Shown here piece after piece: positions 1-9,335 of a DNA stretch of 64,000 nt. The translations under genes were made by a program, and so were the position numbers. A model generated the notes under the pieces. It ran no database searches and was not told the DNA's origin. It saw only the letters and a list, made by a program, of their open reading frames with translations. Source of the stretch: Roseivirga sp. UBA6061 (GTDB taxonomy: Bacteria > Bacteroidota > Bacteroidia > Cytophagales > Cyclobacteriaceae); NCBI GenBank assembly GCA_002427745.1, contig DIYF01000082.1, positions 1 through 64,000 on the forward strand, in the 5' to 3' direction. Positions within the stretch are counted from its first letter, which is position 1. Every line of letters begins with the position of its first letter.

Positions 1-1
1 T

Positions 2-2131
2 TTAAGAGATGGCGCCTCTGCCCATTATGGCTCGGATGCCATTGCCGGGGTAATGAACATCATTTTGAAAGATGAAACAGACGGACCTTCTGCCATGCTA
101 CGTACCGGTATCACAGGCAAGGGTGATGGTGAATCGATTGGTTTTACCCTGAATAATGGTCTTTCCCTTAATGAAAAGGGTTTTTTGAATTATACACTTG
201 AAATGTCTAAAGTTAATCTCGCCAACCGACCCGGGATAGTGAATGCAATAGGTGAGGCTTCTGATTTCGGTGCTGATATTGCTGTGGTGGAAGAGTTTTT
301 ATCGCGCAGACCGCATGCAGGAAATATCAACGGTGCTCCTGAAACCACTGCTGCTAAGTTTCTGGTCAACGGAGGAATTGATGTGAATGATCATACCCAG
401 GTATATTTCAATGCCGCCTATGTTTATAAAAACGTAAACAGTTTCGCTAACTACAGAACTCCCTATTGGAGAACCGTCCAGGATTATCCCTATCTGTCAG
501 ACTTTTTTCCTGCACCGGGTACCCCAAACAATTATGATGGATATATTCCCACCTTCGATGGCATATTGAATGACTATCACGGCACGCTGGGTTTTAGCTC
601 AGAAATTGACAAATGGCGGTATGACGTTAGTTTTACGGTGGGAGGAAATGAGCAAACTTATCGCATCAGAAATTCTCACAACCGCAATTTTGTCTATGCC
701 CCTTCCACCTGGCTGGATAACAATGGCAATGGACTGGTAGATCCCGGTGAGCTGACTCCGGGAACAAGCCTTTACCGTGAAAACAGTCCTATCTCTTTTG
801 ATCCCGGAGGCACGCGGTTCAGTCATAATGTAGGCAATATTGACGTTGCCAAGCCTTTATCAGATGATTTGTATCTGGCTTTTGGTGCAGAATTCAGAAT
901 AGAAGAGTTTGATATCATTGAAGGTGAACTGGCCTCCTATGATGGTGGAGGAGCCGATTCCTTTGCCGGTAATCGTCCTGAGAACAGTGGCAGCTTTAAT
1001 CGCTATAACCTGGGAGGCTACGTAGAGTTGAGCTGGGATATCAGTCCGCAACTGCTTGTCAGCGGAACCCTGCGTATGGAAGACTACAGCGATTTTGGCA
1101 ATGCTACGGTTTGGAAAATCAGCTCCAGGTACAAGTTCTTAAATGATCAAATGATTTTCAGAGGTTCTGTATCCACAGGTTTCAGAGCCCCTACATTGCA
1201 TCAGATCTACACTCAAAAGGCGCAATACAGCTTTATTCCCGGTCAAGGCATCCAGGTAGGTGGGTTGATCAATAATGTTTCTCCTCAGGCGCAGTTTTTG
1301 GGCATTCCTCAACTCAAAGCCGAACGATCAAATAACCTGACCCTTGGCTTTGGCGCCAGTACCGATTACGGCCTGGATGTGACCCTAGATTATTATTCTA
1401 TTGCTGTTAAAGACAGGATTGTACTGAGTAATGAAATCGGAGCAACTGCGGCTGGTAACACGCCTCTGGATCAGATATTGCAAGCCAATAACCTGAGCGA
1501 TGTCAGCTTTTTTGCCAATGCCATCGACACCAGAACTTCGGGTATTGACCTCGTTATTAACAAGAGAAATATAGCCATGGGCAATGGTGTGCTGAACCTG
1601 AACCTTTTGGGCAACTACACCATAGCCAATGAGCGGGATGGACTTGTCAATAATCCTGTCCTGGTAGAGCAGGCCGGTCAATCGGTGGTCGACCATACAC
1701 AAGAGGCTTTGTTTTTTACCTCAAGGCCACGTACCAAGTGGATTCTCGGGGCGATGTATGATCTGCAAAGATTTGAGTTTTCGTTGAATAACACCTATTT
1801 CGGCAAAACGGAATTCAGGCAGCAGGGAATGAATACCGGGTTGAAGACCGAATTCACTCCTAAAATAGTGACCGATCTGTCGGCTGAATTTGAAGCCTCA
1901 GATAAGCTGACCTTTACCCTCAACATCAACAATGTACTGGATGTGTTGCCGGAGTGGAATTTTGTGGCGCTTAACTCGGAGGGAGAGGCCTTGCTAAATG
2001 ACCCGGCCCTTGTCCTTGAGCAATCAAACCTGATCACTTTTAATCAGCGCTACTCCCAAATGACCTATGATGGTTATCATTTCAGTCAACTGGGAACTTT
2101 GTATAGCCTGACCGTGAATCTCAGATTTTGA
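2..2131 (+). CDS. TonB-dependent outer-membrane receptor, 5' end outside window
   Basis: The reading frame is open from base 2, so the gene starts upstream and about 709 C-terminal residues are present. The first visible residues contain the end of a plug domain (RDGASAHYGSDAIAGVMNI), the conserved motif of TonB-dependent receptors. The rest is a beta-barrel with alternating aromatic strands, the internal signature TGFRAPTLHQIY near base 1180, and a terminal strand ending in Phe (SLTVNLRF), as expected for Bam-inserted barrels. It would import a large substrate across the outer membrane using TonB energy. The substrate cannot be told from the sequence. No SusD partner follows; the next gene is convergent, so the receptor is not an obvious SusC/D pair. 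An in-frame ATG exists at base 53 but lies inside the plug domain and is not the true start. Confidence 0.9.
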   Translation, partial: LRDGASAHYGSDAIAGVMNIILKDETDGPSAMLRTGITGKGDGESIGFTLNNGLSLNEKGFLNYTLEMSKVNLANRPGIVNAIGEASDFGADIAVVEEFLSRRPHAGNINGAPETTAAKFLVNGGIDVNDHTQVYFNAAYVYKNVNSFANYRTPYWRTVQDYPYLSDFFPAPGTPNNYDGYIPTFDGILNDYHGTLGFSSEIDKWRYDVSFTVGGNEQTYRIRNSHNRNFVYAPSTWLDNNGNGLVDPGELTPGTSLYRENSPISFDPGGTRFSHNVGNIDVAKPLSDDLYLAFGAEFRIEEFDIIEGELASYDGGGADSFAGNRPENSGSFNRYNLGGYVELSWDISPQLLVSGTLRMEDYSDFGNATVWKISSRYKFLNDQMIFRGSVSTGFRAPTLHQIYTQKAQYSFIPGQGIQVGGLINNVSPQAQFLGIPQLKAERSNNLTLGFGASTDYGLDVTLDYYSIAVKDRIVLSNEIGATAAGNTPLDQILQANNLSDVSFFANAIDTRTSGIDLVINKRNIAMGNGVLNLNLLGNYTIANERDGLVNNPVLVEQAGQSVVDHTQEALFFTSRPRTKWILGAMYDLQRFEFSLNNTYFGKTEFRQQGMNTGLKTEFTPKIVTDLSAEFEASDKLTFTLNINNVLDVLPEWNFVALNSEGEALLNDPALVLEQSNLITFNQRYSQMTYDGYHFSQLGTLYSLTVNLRF

Positions 2132-2193
2132 GGGTGAGGTGGTTTACATTGTAACAAAAGCCTGCTTTCACAGGAGGTTTACGATCTCTTACA

Positions 2194-5100
2194 TCAAAGT
2201 CCCGACTTTTCTGATGCGCCTGATCTTTTTCTACTGAAACCTATCGCCAGCAAGGCCAGTAATATGACCAGACCAATCAGTATGGTATTAGATGATAGCC
2301 CCTTTCTGACTATGGGCGAGTCATCTCCCATGGTAACAAAAGCGCCCCAATAGAAGGGGTGTTTGGTATCCGAACGAGTATTGTGAATAAACTCGAGTTT
2401 TGCGGATCTCAGGGCTTCGCTCTTACGCTGGCCTTCAGAGAGGTGCTGATAAAAACTCTTCATAAGGGTGTTGGTGGACTGGTCATTCACCTGCCAATGG
2501 CTGACAACAACACTTGGTACACCGGCATAGAAAAAGCCCCGGCCAAGGTTCAAAAGTCCTTCGCCATTCATCAACTGGCCACTTGCGGTATTGCAGGCAC
2601 TTAACACGGCCATATGAGCATCCAGTGACATATTGTACAGTTCATGAACAAAGAGATTGCCATCGTAGACTGAATCCTCAGGGTCCTTTTCAAGCATCAA
2701 TCGCGAAAACAGTGGTTTTTCATAATCTACCAGGCCATGTGAAGCGATATGGATCACATCTTTTCCGGCAGCATGCTCTCTGAAGTTTCTTTCTGTCGCA
2801 GCAGTCTCTATATAAGACTCACCATTATAGATTTGCATAAGACTTTTTACCTCATCCACTGTGTAGGCAAGAGGGTCTAAGCCTTCACGGAGTTCGTCTG
2901 AGCCTGATCTCTTCGCGCCAGAAAAAGAGGAGGCAAAAGCCATCAGTTCGATATTCCTGGAGAGCTCTCTCTTTTTGGAGTCTGTCATCAATGAAGAAGC
3001 AGTGGCATAGCTCACATGATGTTTTTCAATCAGAAATTTGGTTGATTCAGAATCTGATATAGGGAGTGTCTCGAAAGGCAGCAGATTCAGGATACCATCT
3101 GGTACAATAACGAGATGGTTTTCCAGTTTTTTGAAGGGGTCCAGCAAAAGCTCCGAGAGTTCCTTCCCCTGACCTGTTAAAGCACTCATTTTTGATAGAG
3201 GATTGTGTAACAGACCGAGATAGTCGTTGAGCTTTTGATCAAATTCCTCACCTCTCTCTATCCTTACAAAATCAGAAGCAGTTGGAGAAACAGAAATAGC
3301 GTAGATCGCTTCATCGGCCACAACATACTGAATGAGCTGGCTGCGGGAAGACAGTGCTGCTCTCAGAGTTTCTACTGAGAGGTTGTTCAGGCCATACCTC
3401 GTACTGAAATAACCTGGGAAGTTCTCCTGAAATTCTTCCCTGAGGCTATCGAGGGATCTCTTTTTCTCAAACAGATCATTGTTGAAGAAACTCAATCCGG
3501 TAGTATCAGCTTGAGGTAAACCCATTTCATACAAGGTGCTTTGAAGGTATGATATGTCCTCTTTTAAAGATTGCTCCAGGTCAATGAGGTCTTGGGGAAT
3601 ACTGCCGTACTTCTTTTGATCTGACTGATTCAATTGCTGTCTTAAAAGTACATTTTTACCTCGGTCAGAATAGTAAAAGGCCCTTTCGAAAAACTCAGAC
3701 TCACCCGTTTGCGAGTATTGATCGTAGAGGAGAGAGACTGCTTCACCATAAACCTGTTCCAGATCTTCCAGCAGGACGAAGTTATCTTCATACACTGAGT
3801 TGGATTGCAAATCATCGACCAGTAGGTCGCAATAGCTATAGTATAGCAGTGCTTTGTTGAAATTTTGCATATCAACTTGTCTCTCAAACAGCTTTTTGTG
3901 TATTGAAGCCTTGAACATAAGGGTAAAGAGGAGCTGAGTTCTATCCAGAACACTTTCAAAATTTGCTTCTTTTTCGGTATCGTAGCCTTCTGTAGCCAGG
4001 AGCGATTTGTTTACATAGACCAGCGCAGAGTCTAACTCTTTCTGCTCAGTAAAAATGTCTGACATGAGTAGATAGGCCTTTGAGAGGGACTGATGCTTAC
4101 TTCCAACCAGGGCAGTATAAAGGTCTATGACCACACGGGTTTCCTCTTTGGCAAGAGCGTAGTCCTTCATAGCAAAATAGATGTTAGCGAGGCTTATTCG
4201 TTGATCTGCCTGATTGTAATCATCCGGGCCATAGGCTCTTTCATAATGCTGAATGGCGGATTTATAAAAATCCACAGACTTCGCATACTCTCCCGTCTTT
4301 TCATAGAGAAAAGCCCAGCGTGAAGCAAGCCTGCCCTCTTCTGAGTAGATTTTCTCGGGTAGCTTGTCCAGATAGCTTCTGGCCTGTTTCAAATGGTAAG
4401 CCGCCAGTGAATCTTTACCGGCATTTATATAGGCTGTAGCCAGTAGAGAATGTCTGGTTTGTGCCCTTTCCGGGTCATAACCATCGTATTTCTCACCTAT
4501 GCGAAAAGCCTGTAGCTGATACTCCAGTGCAAGATTATACTTTCTTAGGCTGTTGTAGAGTAAGGCAAGATTACTATACGGATAAGTTAGTAATCCTAAC
4601 TGATCTGCTGGTTCATCATTCAGCAATTCTATGGCATTTTCGTATGCCTCACGGGCTTTATCATATTTACCCAGTTTCAGGTAAATGCTGCCGGTATTGT
4701 TTTGGATACTAAACAGACGTCTGTTTCCGGCTCCGCCTTTTGTATAAGCTGCTAAAGCCTGTGTATTATGCTTTGAAGCCAGGTCCCAGTACGACATTCT
4801 ACCATAAATGGCACCAAGTATGGTATTGACTCTGCCCTGGTCTCTATAGGACCTGTCGGTTTCCAAGGGAGCATATTCTGTAAGTGCCTTCTCGAATACG
4901 GGTATGGCCTTGTCAAATTCCTGTTTGTAATAGTGAATCTCTCCCTTGAGCATGGCCATCCAGCCGAAATAGGGATTGGGCCGGGTGAGCCTGGATGCCA
5001 TTTGTTCCTCTGCTTCTTTTATGAATGCTTCTGCTTCTTCGAAGCGCCTGGTGCGAATAAATGAGCTTGTTTTAGTAGCGATAGCTTGCAGGTAAAACTC

Positions 5101-5295
5101 GAAGTATTTGTCCTTGTCGAAAAGGTCTATCAGGCTGTCTAATTTGTGGTAGGCCACTTCGAACTGTCGCCTGTTGACAAGCTTACTGATTTCCTCCAGG
5201 GCTGTATCATACCTGACAGAGTCTGACTCCTGAGAATGGAGATGAGTGGATAGCAATACAAGAATCAGGGCACAGCATATTCGTTGAGCTAACAT
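2194..5295 (-). CDS. TPR-repeat protein with C-terminal CHAT (caspase-like) protease domain and membrane anchor
   Basis: This 1,033-residue protein has an N-terminal signal peptide (about residues 1-21, ending LHSQ), a long array of tetratricopeptide repeats over roughly residues 25-500, a helical linker, and a CHAT domain over about 700-985. The caspase-type dyad is intact: HIASHG places His853 and LSACNT places Cys901. A hydrophobic segment near 1005-1022 followed by a basic tail (FSRKRSG) predicts a single C-terminal transmembrane anchor, so the protease probably sits on the periplasmic face of the inner membrane. CHAT proteins are clan CD cysteine peptidases, and TPRs usually bind partner proteins. 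The target is unknown; no gasdermin or Csx-type partner gene is adjacent. It lies 91 bases downstream of kmo on the same strand and may be co-transcribed. Family assignment is firm, role is not. Confidence 0.88.
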   Translation of the reverse strand: MLAQRICCALILVLLSTHLHSQESDSVRYDTALEEISKLVNRRQFEVAYHKLDSLIDLFDKDKYFEFYLQAIATKTSSFIRTRRFEEAEAFIKEAEEQMASRLTRPNPYFGWMAMLKGEIHYYKQEFDKAIPVFEKALTEYAPLETDRSYRDQGRVNTILGAIYGRMSYWDLASKHNTQALAAYTKGGAGNRRLFSIQNNTGSIYLKLGKYDKAREAYENAIELLNDEPADQLGLLTYPYSNLALLYNSLRKYNLALEYQLQAFRIGEKYDGYDPERAQTRHSLLATAYINAGKDSLAAYHLKQARSYLDKLPEKIYSEEGRLASRWAFLYEKTGEYAKSVDFYKSAIQHYERAYGPDDYNQADQRISLANIYFAMKDYALAKEETRVVIDLYTALVGSKHQSLSKAYLLMSDIFTEQKELDSALVYVNKSLLATEGYDTEKEANFESVLDRTQLLFTLMFKASIHKKLFERQVDMQNFNKALLYYSYCDLLVDDLQSNSVYEDNFVLLEDLEQVYGEAVSLLYDQYSQTGESEFFERAFYYSDRGKNVLLRQQLNQSDQKKYGSIPQDLIDLEQSLKEDISYLQSTLYEMGLPQADTTGLSFFNNDLFEKKRSLDSLREEFQENFPGYFSTRYGLNNLSVETLRAALSSRSQLIQYVVADEAIYAISVSPTASDFVRIERGEEFDQKLNDYLGLLHNPLSKMSALTGQGKELSELLLDPFKKLENHLVIVPDGILNLLPFETLPISDSESTKFLIEKHHVSYATASSLMTDSKKRELSRNIELMAFASSFSGAKRSGSDELREGLDPLAYTVDEVKSLMQIYNGESYIETAATERNFREHAAGKDVIHIASHGLVDYEKPLFSRLMLEKDPEDSVYDGNLFVHELYNMSLDAHMAVLSACNTASGQLMNGEGLLNLGRGFFYAGVPSVVVSHWQVNDQSTNTLMKSFYQHLSEGQRKSEALRSAKLEFIHNTRSDTKHPFYWGAFVTMGDDSPIVRKGLSSNTILIGLVILLALLAIGFSRKRSGASEKSGL

Positions 5296-5386
5296 AGCAG
5301 CGTTATTTAGTTTAATGACTTTGACAATTAGTTAAGCACAATTGATTGGTTCAAATGTGCTAAAAATCAGGGGCCGAAGCACACCT

Positions 5387-6703
5387 TTACAGGAGGTTCA
5401 CAATCTCTTCCAGATCGAGGTTCTCCCAGTCCTGAGCTATCTCCGGTTTTTCAAGCACCTTATCCATAATGGCCTGCTGTTTTCGGCCCAGGGCATGGGC
5501 TTCTGAATAGCGGAAGTCACTGAAGGTGGTCATGGAGTACAGAGGTACCCATTTATCGGGGTATTGCTGATTGAGTTTCTTTTCAATCTTCTTTTGCAAT
5601 ATGAATCCCTCATCTGCCACTTTATCCCTCATCTCAATGAAGTTGTATAAGGCCAGATCGGCTATGGCATTACCATCAGGGATGCGTAGCGATTGATATT
5701 CTGACAGCAGAGCTTCGTTGATATCACCATGCTTTTCGAGCAGTTGATTGAACACATAGCAGTCTTCAAAACCGGAGTTCATACCCTGACCGTAAAAAGG
5801 AACAATGGCATGAGCAGCATCGCCAATCAGTGCTGTGTTTCCTTTTACCCAGGGGGAGCATCTGACAGTTATGAGACTGGACGTAGGGTTCTCAAAGAAC
5901 TCCTTTTCCAGGTTGTACAGATGAGGTACGGCATCTTTGAACTTTTCGTTGAAGAAGGCGGTGACATCCGCTTCTGTTTTCAGGGCCTCAAAACTGATAG
6001 GTCCTTCAAAAGGGAAGAACAGGGTACAGGTAAAGCTCTTATCCAGGTTGGGTAGCGCGATCAGCATATATTCCCCGCGTGGCCAGATATGCAAGGCTCC
6101 GGGATCGAGGGCAAAATCTCCATTGGCAGTGGGAGGCATGGTGAGCTCTTTATAACCGGCCGTAATATATTCCTGGCTGTAGTTGAATCTGTCTGTTTTC
6201 TGCATGGCTGATCGCAACGCAGAGAAGGCACCATCAGCTCCGAAAAGAAAATCAGCCGTCACAGTAGTACCGTTATCAAAGGAGGCAGAAGCATTGGCAA
6301 GGTCCACATCAGTACACCGGTGTTCGAATTCCACTTTGACACCATTCGCTTCAGCTTCATTTACGAGCAGCTCATTCAGACCACCCCGGGATACCGAGTT
6401 AATAAACTGTCCTTCTTTGCCATAGGGTTGAAAATCCAGGTTGCCTTCCAGGTCATGGATCATTCGACCTGGCATGGGGATACAACTTTCCTGAACCTTT
6501 TCTTTGATTCCCACAGCATCCAGAGCTTTAAGGCCTCTATGACTCAGGGCCAGGTTAATGGATCGGCCACCGATGGCTCCTGCTTTGCGCATATCAGGCC
6601 TGCGCTCGTAAATGGTGACCTGATATCCCTTTTTGGCCAGAAATATAGAAAGTAGGGAGCCTACAAGTCCGGCTCCGAGTATGGTTATTTGTTTGTCCTC
6701 CAT
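5387..6703 (-). CDS. kmo: Kynurenine 3-monooxygenase (FAD-dependent)
   Basis: It would hydroxylate L-kynurenine to 3-hydroxykynurenine using NADPH and O2. The N-terminus carries the FAD dinucleotide-binding motif ILGAGLVGS (residues 8-16), followed by the acidic end of beta-2 (YERRPD). The second FAD motif GDAAHAIVPFYGQGMN begins with Asp295 at 294-295. The length (439 aa) matches bacterial KMOs, and GGRSINLALSHRG is characteristic of the family. Two in-frame ATGs lie two codons apart (6709 and 6703); the second is chosen and the choice is immaterial. Kynureninase, ACMSD and 3-hydroxyanthranilate dioxygenase are encoded just upstream on the same strand, which strongly supports kynurenine rather than another aromatic substrate. 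A long palindromic region (6784-7000) separates it from those genes, so it may have its own transcript. Confidence 0.93.
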   Translation of the reverse strand: MEDKQITILGAGLVGSLLSIFLAKKGYQVTIYERRPDMRKAGAIGGRSINLALSHRGLKALDAVGIKEKVQESCIPMPGRMIHDLEGNLDFQPYGKEGQFINSVSRGGLNELLVNEAEANGVKVEFEHRCTDVDLANASASFDNGTTVTADFLFGADGAFSALRSAMQKTDRFNYSQEYITAGYKELTMPPTANGDFALDPGALHIWPRGEYMLIALPNLDKSFTCTLFFPFEGPISFEALKTEADVTAFFNEKFKDAVPHLYNLEKEFFENPTSSLITVRCSPWVKGNTALIGDAAHAIVPFYGQGMNSGFEDCYVFNQLLEKHGDINEALLSEYQSLRIPDGNAIADLALYNFIEMRDKVADEGFILQKKIEKKLNQQYPDKWVPLYSMTTFSDFRYSEAHALGRKQQAIMDKVLEKPEIAQDWENLDLEEIVNLL

Positions 6704-6709
6704 CACCAT

Positions 6710-7121
6710 CCAATTTATGACTTTTCTAACTAGGGTGTTAGTGAGATGGTTTGAGTTTTTAGGGCTAGGTCATTCTCTGGCATGAGAGGACGTATAAAAA
6801 ACAAAGAACCGTCATCACGAATGAAACGCTTGCGCTGAGTCCTTCGCCAAAGGCTTTGGCCTCCGGTGAAAGCTTCAGCGTAGGAGCAATGAAGTGATCT
6901 CTACTTTCTGTTTAGAGTTTCAAAAAGGGGATTGCCTGCATGCGGCAAAGGCAGGCTTCACTTTGTTCGCAATGACGGGATACTTTTTATACAGCCTCTC
7001 CCGTGAGGAAAGGTCTTTAATGGTTTAATCAAGTGATTGATCTTACAACTCCGGGCACTTACTCCAAACAATATGTCCCATGCCGGAGAACGAAGCATCT
7101 AAATCCGATTTGGATGGGAGT
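6710..7121. other. Gene-free 412-bp intergenic region with large nested palindrome
   Basis: No plausible coding region is visible between the kmo start and the stop of the DUF418 gene. Most of the region is a nested inverted repeat (6784-7000, described separately), which probably terminates the upstream DUF418 transcript. The kmo promoter should lie within about 100 bases of 6703, but I found no clean TAnnTTTG element on the minus strand there. Confidence 0.6.
6784..7000. repeat. Nested palindromic repeat element, copy 1 (REP/MITE-like)
   Basis: The outer arms 6784-6800 and 6984-7000 are inverted repeats matching at 15 of 17 positions (GAGAGGACGTATAAAAA against the complement of TTTTTATACAGCCTCTC). 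Inside them a second pair of arms runs GTCATCACGAATGAA (6811) and GCAATGAAGTGATCTCT (6886) against CTTCACTTTGTTCGCAATG (6956). Further small hairpins occur in between, including CCTGC...GCAGG near 6935-6955. The inner arms recur at 34651-34722, so this is a dispersed family rather than a unique terminator. No transposase is present. Confidence 0.7.
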
Positions 7122-8351
7122 TTAAGGTTTGAGCAGCGGCTGTACCTTCATTTTCGTCAGGCTTCTCCAGAGCCATTCCACAGGCCCAAACTGAAAGTGA
7201 CCGAGCCAAATGTGTGAGATGATTATTTGAAAGCTCCAGATGAGCAGTACAATCAGGAACTGTCCTACCCTGGATACCTGGCCAAAAAGCCCCAGGCCAA
7301 GGCCATAGAAGATGCTGGTGCCAATGAGCGTCTGGAGTAGGTAATTACTCAGTGCCATCCTTCCCACAGAGGCGAAGCGTTCTCTGAACCAGCCACTCTT
7401 ATCGCTCTTGATCCAGAGTACAATGCCACTGATATAAGCGAATGCGATACAGAGACTACCCCAGTAGTTAAACTCCGCACCAAAAAACATAGAATACTTA
7501 AGCTGCCAGTTATAGTGGAAATTAAAGATGAGCCCGGAGATAACCAGCGTTAGCCCAATAATGCCTGCAACCAGGAAGACCCTTTTGTAAAGCTTTGTGC
7601 TTGATTGACCCAATAGAAATCCTGATTTAAAAAGTGCCATGCCGACTAGCATCAGTCCCGAGATTCTCCAGACATAAAAAGCGGGGAAAAGCTCGGTTTG
7701 CATCATTTTAAGTGTCCTGGTTCGTTGTGAGAGCTGCTCCGAAAAAGACCCCAGCCATGCGCTTGTATTTTTGTCAATGACCTTTTGATCGGGTGCCCAG
7801 CCGTTACTCATTTGCTCATGGATGTGTGCCGGCAGATCGAATACAGCTATACCCTCAGCAATATGGATAAAGCTGCTTACTGAGAAGGTGGCAATGCCCA
7901 GACCGATCAGAGCCTTAATCGGTAGCTTACGGAAAAAGTATATGATAAGGGAACAGGCAGCATAGGGAGCCAGAATGTCGCCATACCAGAAAAGATAACC
8001 ATGCACCAGCCCGATGACCAGGAGCCAGAAATTTCGGCTGTAATGTGTCCTGAAGGAGCTGCGACTTCTGGCTTCAGCCTTCTCCGCGATCATCACAATG
8101 GAAGCCCCGAAGAGTATACAGAAAATGCTGAGAAACTTCTGGTCAGCAAAAATGTGGCTAAGAATCCAGACCCATTTATTCAGTCCTGTCATATCTCCAT
8201 AAGCCATGGGATTGAGATAGGCCTGCCCGATCATCGAGAAGCTCTGAATGTTCATCAGGAGGATGCCCAGTATAGCGATGCCGCGAATAACGTCAAGCGA
8301 GGCAAAGCGCCCTGAGGGTGAGTTTAAGCTTTCTTGATTTTGAATTTTCAT
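7122..8351 (-). CDS. DUF418 family multi-pass membrane protein (YeiB-like)
   Basis: This is a 409-residue polytopic membrane protein. Its N-terminus has the diagnostic sequence SLDVIRGIAILGILLMNI, and the conserved block near the first third (FLSIFCILFGAS) belongs to the same family. The C-terminal half carries the DUF418 signature region with VGRMALSNYLLQT and ending HFQFGPVEWLWRSLT. Around ten transmembrane helices are apparent. The biochemical role of DUF418 proteins is not established; weak similarity to acyltransferase-like membrane proteins is known for the family. I choose the ATG at 8351 because AGGA lies eight bases upstream; a TTG start at 8408 would add 19 residues. The upstream gene is a LytTR membrane regulator and the two are likely one transcription unit. 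Confidence 0.85.
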   Translation of the reverse strand: MKIQNQESLNSPSGRFASLDVIRGIAILGILLMNIQSFSMIGQAYLNPMAYGDMTGLNKWVWILSHIFADQKFLSIFCILFGASIVMIAEKAEARSRSSFRTHYSRNFWLLVIGLVHGYLFWYGDILAPYAACSLIIYFFRKLPIKALIGLGIATFSVSSFIHIAEGIAVFDLPAHIHEQMSNGWAPDQKVIDKNTSAWLGSFSEQLSQRTRTLKMMQTELFPAFYVWRISGLMLVGMALFKSGFLLGQSSTKLYKRVFLVAGIIGLTLVISGLIFNFHYNWQLKYSMFFGAEFNYWGSLCIAFAYISGIVLWIKSDKSGWFRERFASVGRMALSNYLLQTLIGTSIFYGLGLGLFGQVSRVGQFLIVLLIWSFQIIISHIWLGHFQFGPVEWLWRSLTKMKVQPLLKP

Positions 8352-8471
8352 TTCGAATTCCTGCGTTTCGGGGGGTGTGAATGTCAGGCAAGAATACGGC
8401 TTGTTCAATGGCAGGATGTGGCTGTGTTACGAATTGGCAAATAGCGGTATGAACTGGAAACCGGGGCTTTT

Positions 8472-9320
8472 TTATGCCTTGAGAAGCTCAATTAAAGGGT
8501 CGGCTTTTGCTCTGGAAACAGGAATGCTCTTGTCACTTCCTTTGAGCATGACTTCATAGTCGCGACTGGCCCGGTTTATTCTGGAGATGCGATGGGTATT
8601 GACCAGATAGCTGCGATGACACTGGAAAAACTGACCCTCTGGCAGTAATGATGCCACTACTTTCAGCCGGTTGCGCAATAGCTCTTTTCCGTCACCCTCG
8701 AGGAACACTTCCACATAATTGCCTTCAGATTTCAGGAAGATGATCTCGTTGGGGTCCAGCCTGAATTCAGGTTTTCCCTTCTCCGAAAGGAAGGTGACCA
8801 TCTGGCTGTAGGGATTTTCCACTTTCCTTACCTCCAGCTGGTCATTTAGCTTTTGCAGGCTGGCCAGTTCACTCCGTAAATGAAAGCTTTGCTCAATAAA
8901 GAGCAAAAGAAATGAAGCCACTATGCCAATGAGTATCGTGTGTGATACCACATTGATAATCAGTGGCGACAGCTCAGCCGAAGATAGTTTTAGCCAGTAA
9001 ATTACGAGGCTATTGGCAATACCAATCAATAGCACATTAAAGGCTGAAAATGTCAGGTCTTTCCATACCAGCCATTGCTTGTTTTTAAAGGTCTGCGGCA
9101 ATGCTTTTGCACAGAGTGTATAGCTCACAAGCAAAGTGACTGTCGTAGTCAGTCCCATGATGACAGACTTCCATAAACGGGGAAAGAAATCCAGTTCACT
9201 GAAGCCAAAAGGCTGAAGCGTAAAAAGCAGGAAGGTTATGATCAATCCGGAAGCAACAGAAGAGTTGCCCTTATAATTGAAAGGATGAGGTTTACGAAAA
9301 AATGACAGAATGGTGTCCAT
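8472..9320 (-). CDS. Membrane-anchored LytTR-family DNA-binding regulator
   Basis: The 282-residue protein has about four transmembrane helices in residues 20-145, a short coiled stretch (LRSELASLQKLNDQLEVRK), and a C-terminal LytTR DNA-binding domain from about residue 175. Diagnostic LytTR features are EIIFLKSEGNYVEVFL and FFQCHRSYLVNTHRIS. There is no receiver domain, so it is not a classical response regulator; membrane helices fused to LytTR suggest a one-component sensor-regulator. It begins 15 bases after the kynureninase stop and precedes the DUF418 gene by 120 bases, so it could be transcribed with the kynurenine genes. Whether it controls them is inference; its signal is unknown. 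Confidence 0.88.
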   Translation of the reverse strand: MDTILSFFRKPHPFNYKGNSSVASGLIITFLLFTLQPFGFSELDFFPRLWKSVIMGLTTTVTLLVSYTLCAKALPQTFKNKQWLVWKDLTFSAFNVLLIGIANSLVIYWLKLSSAELSPLIINVVSHTILIGIVASFLLLFIEQSFHLRSELASLQKLNDQLEVRKVENPYSQMVTFLSEKGKPEFRLDPNEIIFLKSEGNYVEVFLEGDGKELLRNRLKVVASLLPEGQFFQCHRSYLVNTHRISRINRASRDYEVMLKGSDKSIPVSRAKADPLIELLKA

Positions 9321-9335
9321 ATTGGCATTCCGTAC

